From positions 3,771,001 to 3,835,000 of the forward strand of contig NZ_CP163439.1 in assembly GCF_041052385.1 (NCBI RefSeq): a stretch of DNA of 64,000 bases. The letters are read 5' to 3'. Source of the DNA: Streptomyces sp. R28 (GTDB lineage Bacteria; Actinomycetota; Actinomycetes; Streptomycetales; Streptomycetaceae). How positions within the stretch are numbered: position 1 is the first letter of the stretch; every line of letters begins with the position of its first letter. The notes below the pieces were generated by a model. That model saw nothing but the letters and a program-made list of their open reading frames with translations. It ran no database searches and was not told where the DNA came from. This document shows positions 27,533 through 36,805 of the stretch, one piece after another. A program made the position numbers and the translations under genes.

Positions 27533-28494
27533 CCGCACGTGTCCTCGCCGTAGACGCGGGCAACAGCAAGACCGACGTGGCGGTCGTGGCGCCCGACGGA
27601 ACCGTCCTGGCCACGGCCCGCGGAGGCGGCTTCCGCCCGCCCACGGTGGGCGTGGAGCCGGCGATGGACACCCTCGCCGCAGCGGTGGAAGAGGCCTTCA
27701 CCGCTGCGGGCGTCACCCGCGCCGACCACGTCTCGGCCTGCCTGGCCAACGCCGACTTCCCGGTGGAGGAGGAGCAACTGGCAACGGCGCTGCACGCGCG
27801 CGCGTGGGGCACGACCGTCGACGTCCGCAACGACACCTTCGCCATCCTGCGGGCGGGCGTGACGGAACCCCGCGGGGTGGCCGTCGTCTGCGGCGCCGGC
27901 ATCAACTGCGTGGGCATGCGCCCCGACGGCCGTACGGCCCGCTTCCCCGCGCTGGGCCGTATCTCCGGCGACTGGGGCGGCGGCTGGGGGCTGTCGGAGG
28001 AGGCCCTGTGGCACGCGGCCAGGGCGGAGGACGGCCGCGGACTGCCTACGGCGTTGGCGCACACCCTCCCCGCCCACTTCGGCCTGCCGACCATGTACGC
28101 CCTGATCGAGGCCCTGCACCTCGAACACATCGCCCCCGTCCGCCGTCACGAACTGACCCCGGTCCTCTTCGCCACGGCCATGACCGGCGACCTGATCGCC
28201 CGCGAGATCGTCGACCGCCTGGCCGACGAGGTGGTGACGATGGCGACGGTCGCCCTGACCCGGCTGGACCTGCTGGAGGAGGCGGCTCCGGTGCTGCTGG
28301 GCGGGGGTGTCCTGGCGGCACGGCACCCCCAACTGATCGACGGCATCCGGGACTTGCTCGCGTCCCGCGCCCCCAAGGCGGTACCGGGCGTGGTCACGGC
28401 GAGTCCGGTGCTGGGGGCGGCGCTGCTGGGGCTGGATGCGGTGGGGGCGCCTGCGGAGGTGCACGCCCGGCTGCGCCGGCACTTCGAGTCGTAA
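27529..28494 (+). CDS. csnK: Sugar (glucosamine-type) kinase
   Basis: A 321-residue cytosolic kinase of the BadF/BadG/NAGK-like ASKHA fold. The phosphate-1 motif is DAGNSKTDVAVVAPDG, adenosine and phosphate-2 motifs follow (VVCGAGINCVGMRPDGR, GDWGGGWGLSEEAL). It should phosphorylate the monosaccharide released in the cell. The ATG overlaps the csnH stop (ATGA). It is the last gene of the operon. Confidence 0.88.
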   Translation: MTARVLAVDAGNSKTDVAVVAPDGTVLATARGGGFRPPTVGVEPAMDTLAAAVEEAFTAAGVTRADHVSACLANADFPVEEEQLATALHARAWGTTVDVRNDTFAILRAGVTEPRGVAVVCGAGINCVGMRPDGRTARFPALGRISGDWGGGWGLSEEALWHAARAEDGRGLPTALAHTLPAHFGLPTMYALIEALHLEHIAPVRRHELTPVLFATAMTGDLIAREIVDRLADEVVTMATVALTRLDLLEEAAPVLLGGGVLAARHPQLIDGIRDLLASRAPKAVPGVVTASPVLGAALLGLDAVGAPAEVHARLRRHFES

Positions 28495-28500
28495 GGGCCT

Positions 28501-28536
28501 GCTGGGGGGCTCGCGGCCCTCAGCGGGCCCCCCAGC
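28501..28536 (+). terminator. Terminator after the csn operon
   Basis: Arms 28501-28512 (GCTGGGGGGCTC) and 28525-28536 (GGGCCCCCCAGC) pair over 12 positions with one G-T wobble. The hairpin begins six bases after the csnK stop. The rest of the 233-base gap to the next gene shows only a GGGGGAGG ribosome-binding site near its right end. Confidence 0.75.
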
Positions 28537-28727
28537 GAACCCTGAACCTGGAACCGAACAGATTCTCCCGGCGTGTTCATGGGCAGGGGGTGGTGCGGGG
28601 CGTACCTCGGTGTGCCGGAACCTCCGCGTCCGCGCTGCGATCCGATCAAGATCCAGCGAAGCCCGGTGCGGATGTCAGTCCCGGCAGCGATACTTGCGGC
28701 GACGGATGACCACGGGGGAGGTCAGCA

Positions 28728-30188
28728 GTGACACAGACGCCGAAGAGCAGCACGGCGCCACCACCACCGGGACACGACCCGGCACCCGGCGCACCCACCA
28801 TGCCGTCCGTACCGCCCCAGCCCGTCCGGCCCGCCACACCCGCCCCCACCCGGCCGGCCGCGGGACCCCGCCGCACCGCCTTCGCCGAGGGCTTCGACCA
28901 GCTCCGCGCGGCCGCCACCACCGAACCCGGCCGCCTGCGGATCATCGGCGCCCTCCTCGCCCTCTTCGTCGTGGCCTTCGGTGCCGTGGCCGCCTGGCAG
29001 ATGACCGAGCGGGCGACAGCCGCCGACGACGTCCTGGGCCGCAGCCAGCCCCTCACCTCGGACGCGGCCGACATCTACCGCTCCCTGGCGGACGCCAACA
29101 CCGCGGCGGCCAGCGGCTATCTCGCGGGACTGCAGGAGAAGCCCGCCATGCGCGAGGGCTACGAGCGGGACATCCGCACGGCAGCCTCGAAACTCGTCAC
29201 CGCCGCCGCCAACTCCGAACCGGGCTCCACCTCGGCGGACACCATCGCCGAACTCAGCGAGCTCCTCCCGGAGTACAAGGGCCTGGTCGAGACGGCGAGG
29301 GCCAACAACCGCCAGGGCTATCCCGTGGGCGGCGCCTATCTGCGCGCGGCGAACGAGATGATGCAGCAGAAGATGCTGCCGGCCGCCGAGAAGCTCCACC
29401 AGACGGAGAACCAGCGCCTGCGCGACGACTACGCGGACGCGAAGTCGTTCCCCTGGGCCGCGGCCGGCCTCGGCATCCTCGCCCTGGCCGCCCTCGCCTG
29501 GGCCCAGCACCGCAACTACCAGCGCACGAACCGGGTCCTGAACCACGGCCTCGTCACCGCCACGGCCGCATCCACCGTGGTCCTGCTCTGGCTGGCCGTG
29601 GGCCACACCGTCGCGCGCGCGGGCCTGACCGACTCCTACGACCACGGCGTCCGCTCGCTGAACGTGCTGCACGAGGCCCGCATCGCCTCCCTGACCGCCC
29701 GCAGCGACGAGAACCTGAACCTGGTCCGCCGCGGCGCGGACACCAAGACGCTCGACGACGACACGGTGGTGGACGCGTACGAGTGGGGCTACGACCAGGA
29801 GATCGAACAGCTCGGCAAGGCGCTCGTCCGGGCCGAGGGCCTCGCCGACGACTCGGCGGGCAAGAAGCCCGTGCAGGACGCGAACAGCTTCATGAAGGTC
29901 TGGAAGGACCGCCACGGCCTCGCCCGCGACGACAACAACTCGGGCAACTACCAGGCCGCCCGCGACCGCGTCATCGGCGCCGCGAAAGAACCGACGAGCG
30001 TGTGCTTCGACAACGTCGACAAGGCCCTGGAGACGGCGCTCGAGCACGAGCAGAACGAGTTCAAGCAGGCCGCGAGCGACGGCCGTGACTCGCTGGCGGG
30101 CCTCCCGACCGGCGCCGCGGTCCTCGCGGTCCTGGGCGCGGCCGGCGCGGTGCTCGGCATCGGTCGCAGGCTGTCGGAGTACCGGTGA
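28728..30188 (+). CDS. GlnX-like four-helix membrane sensor protein
   Basis: A 486-residue membrane protein. After a Pro/Ala-rich cytoplasmic N-terminus (1-75) there are helices at about 80-102, 243-262, 277-300 and 456-478. These leave two large, mostly helical external domains (about 103-242 and 301-455), each ending near a membrane helix. This layout, and its place directly before a glutamate-binding protein and PknG, matches mycobacterial GlnX, which passes the signal from the binding protein to PknG. Similarity is in topology and context; the primary sequence gives no catalytic motif. GTG start with GGGGGAGG upstream. Confidence 0.75.
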   Translation: MTQTPKSSTAPPPPGHDPAPGAPTMPSVPPQPVRPATPAPTRPAAGPRRTAFAEGFDQLRAAATTEPGRLRIIGALLALFVVAFGAVAAWQMTERATAADDVLGRSQPLTSDAADIYRSLADANTAAASGYLAGLQEKPAMREGYERDIRTAASKLVTAAANSEPGSTSADTIAELSELLPEYKGLVETARANNRQGYPVGGAYLRAANEMMQQKMLPAAEKLHQTENQRLRDDYADAKSFPWAAAGLGILALAALAWAQHRNYQRTNRVLNHGLVTATAASTVVLLWLAVGHTVARAGLTDSYDHGVRSLNVLHEARIASLTARSDENLNLVRRGADTKTLDDDTVVDAYEWGYDQEIEQLGKALVRAEGLADDSAGKKPVQDANSFMKVWKDRHGLARDDNNSGNYQAARDRVIGAAKEPTSVCFDNVDKALETALEHEQNEFKQAASDGRDSLAGLPTGAAVLAVLGAAGAVLGIGRRLSEYR

Positions 30189-30202
30189 AAGGGGGCAGGA
30201 CG

Positions 30203-31276
30203 ATGAACGCACGCGACGACTCGGTTCGCCTCCGGGGCGCGGGCCGCCCGTGGCGGCGTCTGCGGGCCGGCCTGCGCGGCTGGGGCGGGGTGGGCGCCAT
30301 GGCGTTCGTCTGCGCCCTGGCGGTGGCCTTCGCGCTGCTGCTGCCCCTGTCCCAGCCGCAGGGCGACGACGGTACGGTCATCGCAGGCCAGGGCGTCGCC
30401 CACGGCAGCCAGGTGCGGGCCGACGACTGCGAGAACCCGCAGGACCAGAGCCTGTCGCCGTCCGGCGGCGACGGGAAGAGCCCGACCGTCGACGCCATCA
30501 AGGCCCGCAAGGACCGGCGCCTGATCGTCGGCGTCGACACCAACAGCTACCGCTGGGGGTACCTCGACCCGAACAACCCCTCCGGTGAGCTGGAGGGATT
30601 CGACATCGACCTGGTCCACCGGATCGCCCAGGACATCCTCGGCGACCGCGACGCGGTGCAGTTCAAGGCCATCCCGACCAGCCGCCGTATCGAGGCGGTC
30701 CAGAAGGGCGAGGTCGACATGGTGGTCCGCACCATGACGATCAACTGCGACCGCATCGGACAAGTCGCCTTCTCCGCGCCCTACTTCGTGACCGGACAGC
30801 AGGTCCTGGCGCCCAAGACCTCGACGATCACCGGATACGACAAGACCCTGGCCGGCAAGAAGGTGTGCTCGGCGAAGGGCTCCACCGCGTACGACAACCT
30901 GAAAGCAGACAGGAAGAGCGGCGAACTCCCCGGCTCCACCGACATCAAGACCATCGTCCCCAACCAGCTCGACTGCCTGGTGAAGTTGCAGCTCGGCGAG
31001 GTCGACGCGGTCGTGACCGACGGTGCGCTCGCCGCGAGTCAGGCCGCGCAGGACCCCGCGGTGGAACTCAAGGGCGGCCTGTTCACCGACGAGTACTACG
31101 GCGTGGCGATGAAACTGGGCTCCGAGGATCTGGTACGCCAGGTCAACCGGACCCTGGAGGACTACGTCGAGGACGGCGGCTGGGAGACGTCGTACGAGAA
31201 GTGGCTGCACCCGACCATGGACCAGGGCGACAAGAAGTCGGCCTCGGCGACCCCTCCCGAGGCCCAGTACAAGTGA
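30203..31276 (+). CDS. GlnH-like amino-acid binding protein
   Basis: A 357-residue membrane-anchored protein of the amino-acid solute-binding family 3. Basic N-terminus, one helix at about 30-48 with no lipobox (unlike lipoprotein GlnH of mycobacteria), then the binding domain: LIVGVDTNSYRWGY, GELEGFDIDLVHRIAQ, FKAIPTSRRIEAVQKGEVDMVVRTMTI, APYFVTGQQVL. There is no ABC permease or ATPase next to it, so it is a sensor rather than a transporter part, probably for glutamate/aspartate. ATG 30203 is preferred over the overlapping GTG 30185 for its GGGGGCAGG box. Confidence 0.85.
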   Translation: MNARDDSVRLRGAGRPWRRLRAGLRGWGGVGAMAFVCALAVAFALLLPLSQPQGDDGTVIAGQGVAHGSQVRADDCENPQDQSLSPSGGDGKSPTVDAIKARKDRRLIVGVDTNSYRWGYLDPNNPSGELEGFDIDLVHRIAQDILGDRDAVQFKAIPTSRRIEAVQKGEVDMVVRTMTINCDRIGQVAFSAPYFVTGQQVLAPKTSTITGYDKTLAGKKVCSAKGSTAYDNLKADRKSGELPGSTDIKTIVPNQLDCLVKLQLGEVDAVVTDGALAASQAAQDPAVELKGGLFTDEYYGVAMKLGSEDLVRQVNRTLEDYVEDGGWETSYEKWLHPTMDQGDKKSASATPPEAQYK

Positions 31277-31375
31277 CCGACCATCAACTGACCAACGACC
31301 GATGACGAAGCCTGACGAAACTGACCAAGACTGACGAAGACCCCTGACGGAACACAACGCAGCGAGAGGTGATCG

Positions 31376-32707
31376 ATGGGCGTCACGGACCCCGCCGGGC
31401 CGGTGATGGACCGGGACGAGGTGGACCGTGCGCTGGCGCGGCTCGGCGCGGAGCACGAGGCGATCGAGACCTCGCTCCTCGCCCTGCAGGACCACGCGGG
31501 CCGCAGACTCCTCGAGGGCGCCGAGCTCACGGGCGTCACCCAGGAGCGCTGGACGGCCGCGGAGGCGTCGATCACGCTGCTGTGGGCGTACTTCGACGCC
31601 TACACGGACGCGTTGCGCTCCGCCCGCGAGATCCGCTCCCGCCGCCGCTGGTCCAGCCGCGACGACCTGGTGGAGCTGACGGAACTGCTGCGCGGCGAGT
31701 CCGTCACCGTGGCGGGCTCGGCGGCCGCGGCGGCCAACGCCCCGACGCTGCACGGTGGTTCGGGCAAGCTCAGCGAACAGTTCACGCTTCTCACCCTGGT
31801 CGACCGGATGAACGAGCTGTACGCGACTTCGCTGGACATGGTCGTCGCCGCCGACGCGGTCTGGTCGGCGCTGCCCGCCCGTATCGATTTACTGGCCGCG
31901 GAACTCCAGCGCACCCGCCGGCTCGCGCACTCCATCGGTGTACGCCCCGGCGAGCACCCGGCGGGTGACGACCTGGAGCGCATCACCCGCACGCTCACCA
32001 ACCTGCGCGCCCAGGTGGTGTCCGACCCGCTCGCGTACTGGGTCCCCGCACAAGGGAGTTCGGCACCCGGCGGCGGCAAGCCCGACACCACGGTCTACGA
32101 CCGGGAGGCGCGCGCCCTGGAGGACGTACGCCGGGAGATCGACGCCGTCCTGACGGTCCGCCAGGACGCCGAGCAGCGGCTGGTCAAGCTGCGTGACGTA
32201 CTGTCCCGCGCGGACCGTACGCTCGCCGAGGCCCGCGCCGCGCGCGGCGAGGTGCTGGCGAAGATCGCCGCCACGGAGGTGCCCGTGGTCAGCGGCCCGC
32301 CGACCGCGCTGCAGGAGCAGCTGGCGACGGCCGCCGAGTACCGCAGACACGCCCAGTGGCACCGCCTGTCCCCGCTCCTGGAGTCCCTGGAGCAGAAGGC
32401 GGAGGACGAACTGCTGCGCGCCCGCGAGTCGTTGACCGCGGTCACCGCGCCCCTGGCGGTCCGCGCCGAGCTGCGCGGCCGCCTCGACGCGTACCGGGCG
32501 AAGGTGGCCCGGCACGGCCTCGCGGAGGACCCGTTCCTCATCGAGCGGTACGACGCGGCCCGCCGCATGCTGTGGAGCGCACCCTGCGACCTGCGCGTCG
32601 CCGAACAGGCGGTCCTGCGCTACCAGCACGCGGCCGCCGAACTGTTCGGCGGCCCGCGCGTGCCGGGTCCCCACGGGCTCGAGGACCGGAGGGGGCCGGG
32701 GTCATGA
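31376..32707 (+). CDS. Coiled-coil-rich protein of the signalling operon
   Basis: A 443-residue soluble, Ala/Arg/Glu-rich protein with long heptad-like helices (for example about 240-310 and 320-400). No domain was recognised. It has no signal or membrane segment. It is in the middle of the kinase/phosphatase operon between the binding protein and PknG, so it could be a scaffold or a substrate. The start ATG at 31376 has AGCGAGAGG about 10 bases upstream. Confidence 0.75.
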   Translation: MGVTDPAGPVMDRDEVDRALARLGAEHEAIETSLLALQDHAGRRLLEGAELTGVTQERWTAAEASITLLWAYFDAYTDALRSAREIRSRRRWSSRDDLVELTELLRGESVTVAGSAAAAANAPTLHGGSGKLSEQFTLLTLVDRMNELYATSLDMVVAADAVWSALPARIDLLAAELQRTRRLAHSIGVRPGEHPAGDDLERITRTLTNLRAQVVSDPLAYWVPAQGSSAPGGGKPDTTVYDREARALEDVRREIDAVLTVRQDAEQRLVKLRDVLSRADRTLAEARAARGEVLAKIAATEVPVVSGPPTALQEQLATAAEYRRHAQWHRLSPLLESLEQKAEDELLRARESLTAVTAPLAVRAELRGRLDAYRAKVARHGLAEDPFLIERYDAARRMLWSAPCDLRVAEQAVLRYQHAAAELFGGPRVPGPHGLEDRRGPGS

Positions 32708-32729
32708 GGGACAGGGGGGAGTCGTCGTC

Positions 32730-35243
32730 ATGAGTCAGCCACAGCAGACCTGCCAGCGACCGGACTGCGGCGGGGCGTACGAGGACGTGGGCGGCGGCGA
32801 GCTGTACTGCGACACCTGCGGCCTCGCCCCGGTCGTCTCGGCGACCGGCACGGTCGGCTCGCCGCCCACCGGGGTGACGGCCGGCGGCAAGGACTCACAC
32901 GGCTCGGCGGCCAGCGGCAGCTCCCGCTCCACCAGCCGCGGCAGTTCGCGTACGTCGTCGCAGTCGTCGAAGTCCCGGCGCTCGGTGTCGGGACGGCTGT
33001 CGCGTTCGCTGTCGGGCCGTTCCACGGGCCGCTCGGTGTCGGTGCGCAGCTCCGGTTCGACCGCCGGCTCCAGCGGCCGCGGCCGGCTCGGCGTCGGCCT
33101 GGTCCAGGTCCCGGACGTGCCGCGGCCCGACCCGCGCGCGATGGTGCTGGAGAACCCGGAGGTGCCCGAGCGCAAGCGGTTCTGCTCCCGCTCGGACTGC
33201 GGCGCACCCGTCGGCCGGGCCCGCGGCGACCGCCCGGGCCGCACCGAGGGCTACTGCACGAAGTGCGGCCACCCGTACTCCTTCGTCCCGAAGCTGAGGG
33301 GCGGCGACATCGTGCACGGCCAGTACGAGGTCGTGGGCTGTCTGGCGCACGGCGGGCTCGGCTGGATCTACCTCGCCGTGGACCGCGCGGTCTCCGACCG
33401 CTGGGTGGTGCTCAAGGGCCTTCTCGACACCGGCGACCAGGACGCGATGGCGGCGGCGATCTCCGAGCGGCGCTTCCTCGCGGAGATCGAGCACGCCAAC
33501 ATCGTGCGGATCTACAACTTCGTCGAGCACCTGGACCAGCGCACGGGCTCGCTCGACGGCTACATCGTCATGGAGTACGTCGGCGGCAAGTCCCTGAAGG
33601 AGCTCGCCAATTCGCGCCGTACGGAGACGGGCAAGCGTGACCCGCTCCCCGTCGAGCAGGCGTGCGCATACGGCATCGAGGCGCTGGAGGCCCTCGGCCA
33701 TCTGCACAGCCGCAACCTCCTCTACTGCGACTTCAAGGTCGACAACGCCATCCAGACCGAGGACCAGCTCAAGCTGATCGACATGGGCGCGGTGCGCAGG
33801 ATGGACGACGACGAGTCGGCCATCTACGGCACGGTGGGCTACCAGGCGCCCGAGGTCGCGGAGGTCGGTCCGTCGGTGGCGTCCGACCTCTACACCGTCG
33901 CGCGCACCCTGGCCGTGCTGAGCTTCGACTTCCAGGGCTACACGAACGTCTACGTCGACTCCCTGCCCGACCCCGACAACATCGAGGTCTTCCGCCAGTA
34001 CGAGTCCTTCTACCGCCTCCTGGTCCGCGCCACCGACCCCGACCCGGCCCGCCGCTTCGCCTCCGCGCAGGAGATGACGGAGCAACTGACCGGTGTCCTG
34101 CGCGAGGTCGTGTCCCTGCAGACGGGCCGGGCCAGGCCGGCGCTGTCGACCCTGTTCGGCCCGGAGGTACGGGTCACGGACACGGAGCTGTTCCCGAAGC
34201 CGGCCGGCGAGGTGTCGCGGTTGGGAGCGCGGATCGTGCGCACCCGCAAGCAGCTCTCCCTCCCCGCCGCCGGCCTGCCCGCCGTTTCCGCCGGCATCGT
34301 CAAGGTCGTCGACGCCGCCGTCGCCGCCCTCGCGCTTCCGGTCCCCCGGGTCGACCCCTCCGACCCCAACGCCGGTTTCCTCGCGGGCCTGATGACCACC
34401 GCGCCGGCCGAGTTGCTCGGTGCCCTCGCCGCCGCTTCCGCACCGTCGACCGAGACGCGGCTGCGGCAGGTGCGGGCCTGGCTGGAGAACGGCGACGCAG
34501 GCACCGCGCACCAGGCCCTGCTGAAGCTGGAGGACGAGCGGCCCGACGACTGGCGGGTCGTCTGGTACCGGGGCGTGGCGGCGCTCGGCACCGGCGACCA
34601 CGAGGGCGCCGCGCTCGCCTTCGACGCGATCTACGACGCCTTTCCCGGCGAGCCCGCCCCCAAGCTGGCGCTCGGTCTGTGCGCGGAGGTGCTGGGCCAG
34701 TTGGACAACGCCGCCGAGTACTACCGTCTGGTGTGGTCGACCGACCCGAGCTACGTGAGCGCCGCCTTCGGTCTCGCCCGCGTCCAGCTCGCGGCCGGCG
34801 ACCGCCGCAGCGCCGTACGGACCCTGGAGTCGGTGCCGGAAAGCTCCATTCACTACACGGCCGCACGCGTGGCGGCCGTCCGCGCCCGGCTGCGTGGACG
34901 CACGGCGGTCGCCGCTGACGTACCGTTCCTGGACGACCTGACCGCGGCCGCGGGCCAGGTCGAGGCGCTGGACGCGTACGGTCTGGACCCGGCGCGCCGG
35001 GAGCAGTTGTCGACGGAAGTCCTCGGCTGCGCGCTGGACTGGATACTCTCCGGTGGCCAGGGTTCCGCCCCTCCCGCCGCCACCGGAGGACGGACGCTGC
35101 TCGGCAGCGGCCTGGACGAGCGGGGACTGCGTTTCGGCCTGGAGCGTTCGTACCGCACGCTGGCCAGGCTCGCGCGGGGCGGCGAGGAGAGGATCGACCT
35201 GGTGGAACGTGCCAACCGTTACCGCCCCCGGACGTGGGTGTAG
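32730..35243 (+). CDS. pknG: PknG-like Ser/Thr protein kinase
   Basis: An 837-residue cytosolic kinase. Order: CxxxxC...CxxC zinc ribbon (C8, C13, C27, C30), a long Ser/Arg-rich linker (57-115), a rubredoxin-like metal site (C152, C157, C176, C179), kinase domain about 188-460, and a C-terminal TPR region. The ATP-binding Lys is in VVLKG (about 229). The catalytic loop reads YCDFKVDN rather than HRD, and the metal motif is IDMGAV; both are the known PknG peculiarities. In mycobacteria PknG senses amino acids through GlnH/GlnX and tunes 2-oxoglutarate metabolism through the FHA protein GarA. Here it is in the same order but with extra partners. Confidence 0.92.
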   Translation: MSQPQQTCQRPDCGGAYEDVGGGELYCDTCGLAPVVSATGTVGSPPTGVTAGGKDSHGSAASGSSRSTSRGSSRTSSQSSKSRRSVSGRLSRSLSGRSTGRSVSVRSSGSTAGSSGRGRLGVGLVQVPDVPRPDPRAMVLENPEVPERKRFCSRSDCGAPVGRARGDRPGRTEGYCTKCGHPYSFVPKLRGGDIVHGQYEVVGCLAHGGLGWIYLAVDRAVSDRWVVLKGLLDTGDQDAMAAAISERRFLAEIEHANIVRIYNFVEHLDQRTGSLDGYIVMEYVGGKSLKELANSRRTETGKRDPLPVEQACAYGIEALEALGHLHSRNLLYCDFKVDNAIQTEDQLKLIDMGAVRRMDDDESAIYGTVGYQAPEVAEVGPSVASDLYTVARTLAVLSFDFQGYTNVYVDSLPDPDNIEVFRQYESFYRLLVRATDPDPARRFASAQEMTEQLTGVLREVVSLQTGRARPALSTLFGPEVRVTDTELFPKPAGEVSRLGARIVRTRKQLSLPAAGLPAVSAGIVKVVDAAVAALALPVPRVDPSDPNAGFLAGLMTTAPAELLGALAAASAPSTETRLRQVRAWLENGDAGTAHQALLKLEDERPDDWRVVWYRGVAALGTGDHEGAALAFDAIYDAFPGEPAPKLALGLCAEVLGQLDNAAEYYRLVWSTDPSYVSAAFGLARVQLAAGDRRSAVRTLESVPESSIHYTAARVAAVRARLRGRTAVAADVPFLDDLTAAAGQVEALDAYGLDPARREQLSTEVLGCALDWILSGGQGSAPPAATGGRTLLGSGLDERGLRFGLERSYRTLARLARGGEERIDLVERANRYRPRTWV

Positions 35244-35246
35244 TTG

Positions 35247-36707
35247 ATGTCGCAGATGCCCCAGCTGTCCGCCTGCCCGAGCTGCGAATGGCCGCTCGAG
35301 TCGGGTGACCGTTTCTGCGGTGCGTGCGGATACGACCTGTCCGCCGTGCCCGTACGGCCGGACGACAACCCGACCATCGTCATGAACGGCTCGGTGCCGC
35401 CCCCTGCCATGGGCGCGCCCGGCATGGACCGGCCCGGCGCCGCCGCACCGGACGGCTCCGGCGGCCACGGACTGCCCCCGGGCACGCCCCCGCTCCCCCC
35501 GTCACCGCCACCGGGCTCCCCGGCCTCCGCCGACCCCGGCCTCCCGGGCGGCTTCCCGGCCCCCGGCCACCACGCACCGCCCGTTTTCCCCACCGTCCCG
35601 GCCCCCGGCGGCCCCGGCGCGCCGACCGGACCGCAGACGTCGCCCGCCACCGCGGGTCCCCCCGCCCCGACCGGCTCCCCCGTCTCCCCGGCCTCCGGAG
35701 TCCGTTTCGACCATCCTCCCGAGCCCGAGGAGTACCCCTTGCAGGCGCCCGATCCGCGCGTCGTCACCGACCTGCCCACCCCGCCCGAGGGCACCAAGGT
35801 GTGCGTGGCCTGCCGTGCGGGCCGCGTCGACCACGACGGGTACTGCGAGAACTGCGGGCACGCCCAGCCGCGTGAACGCGACCACATGGAGCTGGACGCC
35901 GGCCTCGTCGCCGCCGTCAGCGACCGCGGTCTGCGCCACCACCGCAACGAGGACGCGTTCGCCGTCGCCTGCACCGCGCTGCCCGACGGCCGGCCCGCGG
36001 TCGTGGCGATCGTCTGCGACGGCGTGTCCTCGGCGACCCGCCCCGACGATGCCTCGATGGCCGCGTCCCGGGCGGCGAGCGAGTCGCTGCTGGCCGCCCT
36101 GCCGCGCGGCACACACCCGCAGCAGGCCATGCACGACGCGATCGTCGCCGCCGCGAACGCGGTCAACGCGCTGGCCGCCGAGCCGGCCACGGCCCGCGAG
36201 CAGGGACCCCACCAGAACGCCCCCGCCTGCACCATCGTCGGCTCCGTGGTGACGCCCGAGCTGCTGATCGTCGGCTGGGTCGGCGACAGCCGCGTCTACT
36301 GGGTCCCGGTGGACCGCAGCACTCCCCCGGCCCGGCTCACCGAGGACGACTCCTGGGCCGCGCAGATGGTCGCCGCCGGCCTGATGAACGAGGCCGAGGC
36401 GTACGCCGACGAGCGCGCCCACGCGATCACGGGCTGGCTCGGCGCGGACGCCTACGAGCTGGAGCCGCACACCGCTTCCTTCAAGCCGGACCGTCCGGGT
36501 GTAGTGGTGGTGTGCACGGACGGGCTGTGGAACTACGCGGAGGCGGCCGACGAGATGGCCGAGGCCGTACCCCTCGACGCCGCCGCTCGCCCCCTGCACA
36601 GCGCCCAGGTGCTCGTCGGTCACGCCCTCGACGGCGGGGGCCACGACAACGTAACAGTGGCCGTCCTGCCGTTCCCTGCGCCGCCGATGGGGGCAGGATC
36701 GGCCTGA
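35247..36707 (+). CDS. PP2C-family protein phosphatase with zinc ribbons
   Basis: A 486-residue phosphatase likely opposing the kinase encoded upstream. The N-terminal zinc ribbon has C10, C13, C24, C27. A Pro/Gly-rich disordered linker (about 50-180) leads to a second ribbon (CVACRAG ... CENCG). The PP2C domain covers about 215-480: SDRGLRHHRNEDAF, AIVCDGVSS with the metal Asp, WVGDSRVYW and VVVCTDGLWNY. The ATG is three bases after the pknG stop. Confidence 0.92.
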   Translation: MSQMPQLSACPSCEWPLESGDRFCGACGYDLSAVPVRPDDNPTIVMNGSVPPPAMGAPGMDRPGAAAPDGSGGHGLPPGTPPLPPSPPPGSPASADPGLPGGFPAPGHHAPPVFPTVPAPGGPGAPTGPQTSPATAGPPAPTGSPVSPASGVRFDHPPEPEEYPLQAPDPRVVTDLPTPPEGTKVCVACRAGRVDHDGYCENCGHAQPRERDHMELDAGLVAAVSDRGLRHHRNEDAFAVACTALPDGRPAVVAIVCDGVSSATRPDDASMAASRAASESLLAALPRGTHPQQAMHDAIVAAANAVNALAAEPATAREQGPHQNAPACTIVGSVVTPELLIVGWVGDSRVYWVPVDRSTPPARLTEDDSWAAQMVAAGLMNEAEAYADERAHAITGWLGADAYELEPHTASFKPDRPGVVVVCTDGLWNYAEAADEMAEAVPLDAAARPLHSAQVLVGHALDGGGHDNVTVAVLPFPAPPMGAGSA

Positions 36708-36805
36708 GGCCGCACCCGCGGGGACGGCCTCATCGGACCGGAGGGGACCGGTCCGGCTGCAGCCATGGCCCCACCACGGGGTTCTTTAGGGGGATTTGAG
36801 AGCAC

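Noticed and set aside
25178..27538. A 786-codon open frame opposite csnG/csnH
   Set aside because: Low-complexity Val/Gly/Arg/Gln translation, antisense to clear enzymes.
32895..35468. An 857-codon open frame opposite pknG
   Set aside because: Antisense shadow of the kinase gene; no motif.
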